Assembly: GCF_009856625.1 (NCBI RefSeq)
Contig: NZ_CP047241.1
Location: forward strand, 2,294,001-2,358,000
Origin: Aquitalea denitrificans
Lineage (GTDB): Bacteria; Pseudomonadota; Gammaproteobacteria; Burkholderiales; Chromobacteriaceae
DNA: 64,000 nt
Direction: 5' to 3'
Within the stretch, counting starts at the first letter, position 1. Each line of letters starts with the position of its first letter. Made by a program: the position numbers and the translations under genes. The notes below the pieces were generated by a model. That model was given only the letters and a program-made list of their open reading frames with translations. It was not told where the DNA came from and did not search any database. This document shows, piece after piece, positions 61,159 to 64,000 of the stretch.

Positions 61159-62763
61159 TCAGGCTTTCAATGCCGCGCACAACTGGTGTGCCGCACGCAG
61201 GGCAAAGGCATAGATTGACAACTGTGGGTTGGCACCCAGACTGGTGGGAAACACCGAGCCATCAATCACGCTGAGGTTGCGTAGCGCCCAGTGGCGGCCA
61301 TACTCATCCACCACACCGTCTTCGGGCCGGCTGCTCATGGCGGCACCACCCATCACATGCGCGCTAACCAGCCGGGCCAGCAAGGGCTTGAGCGCCAGCT
61401 GACCTATCATCTCGCGGGCCGCCTTCCAACGGGACTGCAATGCTGCCTGCTCATGGATCACCTGTACCTGACGTGCACCAGCGGCAAACTGTAGCTCAGC
61501 CATGGTCAACCAGCTGCGCCGCACGCCATCCCACAGCACGTCGTTCAGGGGATAATCCAACTCCGGCGAGCCATCCGCACGCAAACGCACCTGCCCGCCC
61601 AGACTGTCCGGATGAAAACCATCCCGCAACAAAGCCAGCATTACATGCAGATTGGGCAGCTGCTGCATCAGCGTAGCCATGTGCTGACCGAATCCAGGCA
61701 GCGTCACCCCCATCAGCAAAGGATGGACCGGCGGCACTTCCAGCTTGTAACCCAGCGGACCATCCAGTGGCTGGGTATGCATGAAGTGGTCGGAATACAC
61801 CGTCTGCGGTGCGCCATTGTAAGGTTCGATGCGCTGCGGCATGACTGCCCCGCAGATACTGACCGGATGCAGAAAAGTGCGCTTGCCCACATGCGCATCA
61901 CCCAGGCCGCTGCGCAGCAGGATGGCTGGCGTGCCAATTGCTCCGGCGGCCAGCACCACATGCCGTGCCTTGATATTGAACTGGCGCGCACTCGGACTGT
62001 GATCATCCGCTTTGAGCAAGCGGCCTGTAGCGCCCTGTACCGACTTGCCATCCGCCGCCAACAGCAGCCGCTCCACCCGGGCGCGGCTGAGCAGGCTGGC
62101 CTTGTGCTCCAGTGCGCCGGGAATGGTTGTTACCAGCATGGACTGCTTGGCATTGGTGGCACAGCCCATGCCGCAATAACCCAGATTCCAGCAGCCACGC
62201 ACATTGCGCCGGATGCGGCCATGCTTCAGCCCCAGCGCCTGGCAGCCACGCTCCAGCACGCTGTTGTTGGGATTGGGATCTGCCAGCCAGTCGGCAATGC
62301 CCAGTCTCTGTTCGGCCATGTCAAACCACGGTGCCATGGCCTGTGAGTTGAGGCCCTGCAAACCATAGCGCTCGCCCCACCAGGCCAAGGTATCTGGCGG
62401 GGTGCGAAAAGCGCTGGTCCAGTTGACGGTGGTGCTGCCACCCACCGTGCGCCCCTGCAAAATAGTGATGGCCTTGTCTGCCGTCTTGCGGCTGGCCGCT
62501 TCCTGATACAGCTCCGGATAGGCCTTGGCTTCCAGCAGGCGGAAGTCACGCGATGTCCGCAAGGCACCCTCTTCCACCATCATCACGTCCAGCCCGGCGC
62601 TGGCCAGCACTTCCGCCGTCATACCACCACCGGCTCCGGTGCCGATGATCAGCACATCGCAAGTCAGTTGCAGGTCCTGTGTCTGCGCCGCACCATCCAG
62701 CACGCGCCAGCCAGCGGCTACGCCTTGGGCAATCGGGTCCGGCAATGTCATGTTCTGGCTCAT
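61159..62763 (-). CDS. GMC-family FAD oxidoreductase
   Basis: The 534-residue flavoprotein has the dinucleotide-binding G41-x-G43-x-x-G46 motif (IIGTGAGGG), the GGSTTVNW motif and the C-terminal DGSVFPTSLGANPQLSI signature. C-C motifs around NLGYCGMGCATNAKQ resemble long-chain alcohol oxidase/fatty alcohol relatives. It has no signal peptide of its own. It overlaps the Tat-subunit gene by 4 bp (ATGA), and an aldehyde dehydrogenase lies upstream, so it likely oxidises an alcohol to the aldehyde. Confidence 0.9.
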   Translation of the reverse strand: MSQNMTLPDPIAQGVAAGWRVLDGAAQTQDLQLTCDVLIIGTGAGGGMTAEVLASAGLDVMMVEEGALRTSRDFRLLEAKAYPELYQEAASRKTADKAITILQGRTVGGSTTVNWTSAFRTPPDTLAWWGERYGLQGLNSQAMAPWFDMAEQRLGIADWLADPNPNNSVLERGCQALGLKHGRIRRNVRGCWNLGYCGMGCATNAKQSMLVTTIPGALEHKASLLSRARVERLLLAADGKSVQGATGRLLKADDHSPSARQFNIKARHVVLAAGAIGTPAILLRSGLGDAHVGKRTFLHPVSICGAVMPQRIEPYNGAPQTVYSDHFMHTQPLDGPLGYKLEVPPVHPLLMGVTLPGFGQHMATLMQQLPNLHVMLALLRDGFHPDSLGGQVRLRADGSPELDYPLNDVLWDGVRRSWLTMAELQFAAGARQVQVIHEQAALQSRWKAAREMIGQLALKPLLARLVSAHVMGGAAMSSRPEDGVVDEYGRHWALRNLSVIDGSVFPTSLGANPQLSIYAFALRAAHQLCAALKA

Positions 62764-63284
62764 GGCAGCAAGCCCATGATTTGTGGTGGTTGCTGATAAC
62801 CCAACGCACCCCAGCTGGCAGGGTTGCCAAACCAGGCCGCATTGATCAGCGCGCGCAGGGCCTGATACGCCGAGCGCAGCAACAGCAAGGAACTGTTCTG
62901 CCAGCGCTGCAGAAACTGGCTGAGCTCCCCCGCTTGCGCCATGGCCCATGGGCTGCGCACGCCGGCCAGCCACCAGCGCGCCCAGCGGTTGGCCAGCAGG
63001 TCAAACAGTTGGCGCAGCTCTTGCTGCACCGCAGGCAGCAGCTTGGTGATGGCCCGGTCTACCCCCTGTACTACATCATCCAGTGGCAGCCCGGCGATAC
63101 CCAACATCACCGGTGCAAGGCTGCGAATGATCTGCCCATCAGCAGCTTGCAGGAAATCCAGCCGCATGGTGGACAGCGGCGCGGGATAATCATCTACGGG
63201 GGCCGCCAGCCAGGCTGCAGCCAGCAATACCACGCTGCCGGCCATGCCGGTCTTGATCAACTGCCGTCGCTTGATATTGATCAT
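62760..63284 (-). CDS. Tat-signal subunit, gluconate 2-dehydrogenase subunit 3-like
   Basis: The 174-residue protein starts MINIKRRQLIKTGMAGSVV, a twin-arginine-type signal with a hydrophobic stretch (VVLLAAAWLAA). The rest is helical and ends with ALINAAWFGNPASWGALGYQ, the aW-x-LGY pattern of the gluconate dehydrogenase subunit 3 family. Such small subunits carry a flavoprotein partner through the Tat pathway. Here the partner would be the adjacent GMC protein. No cytochrome c gene is visible in the window. Confidence 0.8.
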   Translation of the reverse strand: MINIKRRQLIKTGMAGSVVLLAAAWLAAPVDDYPAPLSTMRLDFLQAADGQIIRSLAPVMLGIAGLPLDDVVQGVDRAITKLLPAVQQELRQLFDLLANRWARWWLAGVRSPWAMAQAGELSQFLQRWQNSSLLLLRSAYQALRALINAAWFGNPASWGALGYQQPPQIMGLLP

Positions 63285-63285
63285 C

Positions 63286-64000
63286 TCATCCCCTCAGCAT
63301 CAGTCGCAGCAGCCATTGCACCGCACGCCCATAGGGCGGACGGGTCAGCCAGGTGCCGGCCCAGCGGCTTTGCTCGAATACCGGCTTGAGCTTGGAGAAA
63401 GTGAGAAAGCCTTCGTAGCCATGGTAATGGCCCATACCCGAAGGCCCGACGCCGCCAAAGGGCATGGCATCCTGTACCACGTGCAATACGGTTTCGTTGA
63501 TACACACACCACCGGAGATGGTCTGCTGCAAAACCTTGTCGATGCGCACCGGGTCGCGATCAAACAGGTAGAGCGCCAGCGGCCGTGGCCTGGCATTGAC
63601 ATGGGCAATGGCATCGTCGAAACGGTCGTAGCTGAGCACCGGCAGGATGGGGCCGAATATTTCCTCCTGCATCAGTGCACAGTGCGGCGGGCAATCCAGC
63701 ACCAGCGTCAGCGGGATCTTGCGTACTGCCCGCAAGTCCTCCGCAGCCGGATTGACCTGGCAGATTCTGGCACCGGCAGCTTCGGCCTCGGCCAGCCATT
63801 GCTGCAGGCGCTGATAATGGCGCGGGTGGATGATGCTGCTGTAGTCAGTGTTATGCGCCAATGTGGGATAGGCCCGGGTGGCGGCGGCATCCAGCATGGC
63901 CAGCAGGCGATCGCGATCCTTGGCATTCACCAGCACATAATCCGGTGCCACACAGGTCTGGCCTGCATTGAACATCTTGCCGGCAATAATGGATTCTGCG
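63286..64000 (-). CDS. aldehyde dehydrogenase, coniferyl aldehyde dehydrogenase-like (5' partial)
   Basis: The frame continues past the window end, so only the last 238 residues are visible. They contain the catalytic cysteine in FNAGQTCVAPDYVLV, the EEIFGPILPVLSY motif and the C-terminal PFGGVGPSGMGHYHG loop. The sequence is close to coniferyl and long-chain aldehyde dehydrogenases (class 3-like). It ends 1 bp before the Tat-subunit gene start, so aldehyde dehydrogenase, subunit and GMC enzyme form an operon converting alcohols to acids. Confidence 0.92.
   Translation of the reverse strand, partial: AESIIAGKMFNAGQTCVAPDYVLVNAKDRDRLLAMLDAAATRAYPTLAHNTDYSSIIHPRHYQRLQQWLAEAEAAGARICQVNPAAEDLRAVRKIPLTLVLDCPPHCALMQEEIFGPILPVLSYDRFDDAIAHVNARPRPLALYLFDRDPVRIDKVLQQTISGGVCINETVLHVVQDAMPFGGVGPSGMGHYHGYEGFLTFSKLKPVFEQSRWAGTWLTRPPYGRAVQWLLRLMLRG

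Noticed and set aside
1..64000. CRISPR arrays, rRNA, tRNA and insertion sequences
   Set aside because: I looked for regular spacer repeats, tRNA T-loop patterns in intergenic regions, and transposase genes with terminal repeats, and found none.

Overview
The window looks like a chromosomal segment from a GC-rich betaproteobacterium of the order Neisseriales, most likely family Chromobacteriaceae (the Chromobacterium/Aquitalea/Vogesella group). This rests on the run rpsB-tsf-pyrH-frr-uppS-cdsA-dxr-rseP-bamA-skp-lpxD-fabZ-lpxA-lpxB-rnhB, on riboflavin genes linked to nusB-thiL-pgpA, and on protein flavour. The genus is not settled by sequence reading alone. Nothing here reads as a prophage, an insertion sequence, a CRISPR array, an rRNA or a tRNA.

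Layout. 1-3132 (+): a LysM/FecR periplasmic protein (cut by the window start) coupled to a CHASE2-GGDEF diguanylate cyclase. 3211-5584 (-): mobB-moeA-ferredoxin and a small unknown gene. 5748-9610 (-): a basic-amino-acid ABC importer of the aotQMPO type that lacks its binding-protein gene. An AT-rich regulatory region with HutC/GntR-like palindromes lies upstream of it. 9611-24610 (-): a deoxyinosine-type DNA glycosylase, then the long envelope/translation block (lipid A, BAM, isoprenoid and phospholipid synthesis, ribosome recycling, UMP kinase, EF-Ts, S2), with hairpins separating rpsB, tsf, pyrH, frr and skp/lpxD.

24689-37598: mostly housekeeping and accessory metabolism. It holds a nitronate monooxygenase, an MHS-type symporter, a KefB-like antiporter joined to a GCS2-type carboxylate-amine ligase, nudC, pncC-pgi, orn, an M48 protease-phhB-rsgA operon, an acetoacetyl-CoA reductase and a free-methionine-sulfoxide reductase. 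37663-44203 is the least conventional stretch. It has a KfrA-like coiled-coil DNA-binding protein, an orphan response regulator with an unassigned C-terminal half, a 2-hydroxyacid dehydrogenase, a solitary tyrosine recombinase with a complete catalytic set, an Hsp70-like YegD and a small DNA-binding protein with operator-like palindromes at its start.

44324-49728 (-) carries ypfJ, pgpA, thiL, nusB, ribH, ribBA (with a degenerate cyclohydrolase half) and riboflavin synthase. 49974-53179 (+) carries prfC, an MscS channel and a TetR regulator. 53269-64000 (-) carries a zinc alcohol dehydrogenase, a five-gene TolC/HlyD/dual-ATPase/two-permease exporter of the YbhGFSR type, and an oxidation cluster: a GMC oxidoreductase, a Tat-signal partner subunit and an aldehyde dehydrogenase cut by the window end.

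The most original leads are: (1) the antiporter/gamma-glutamyl-ligase-like pair, given that KefB/KefC antiporters are glutathione-gated; (2) the binding-protein-less ABC importer with a 37-codon ORF behind a strong ribosome binding site in the expected position; (3) the KfrA/orphan response regulator neighbourhood; and (4) the FecR/CHASE2-GGDEF pair. None is proven to be a new system from the sequence alone.
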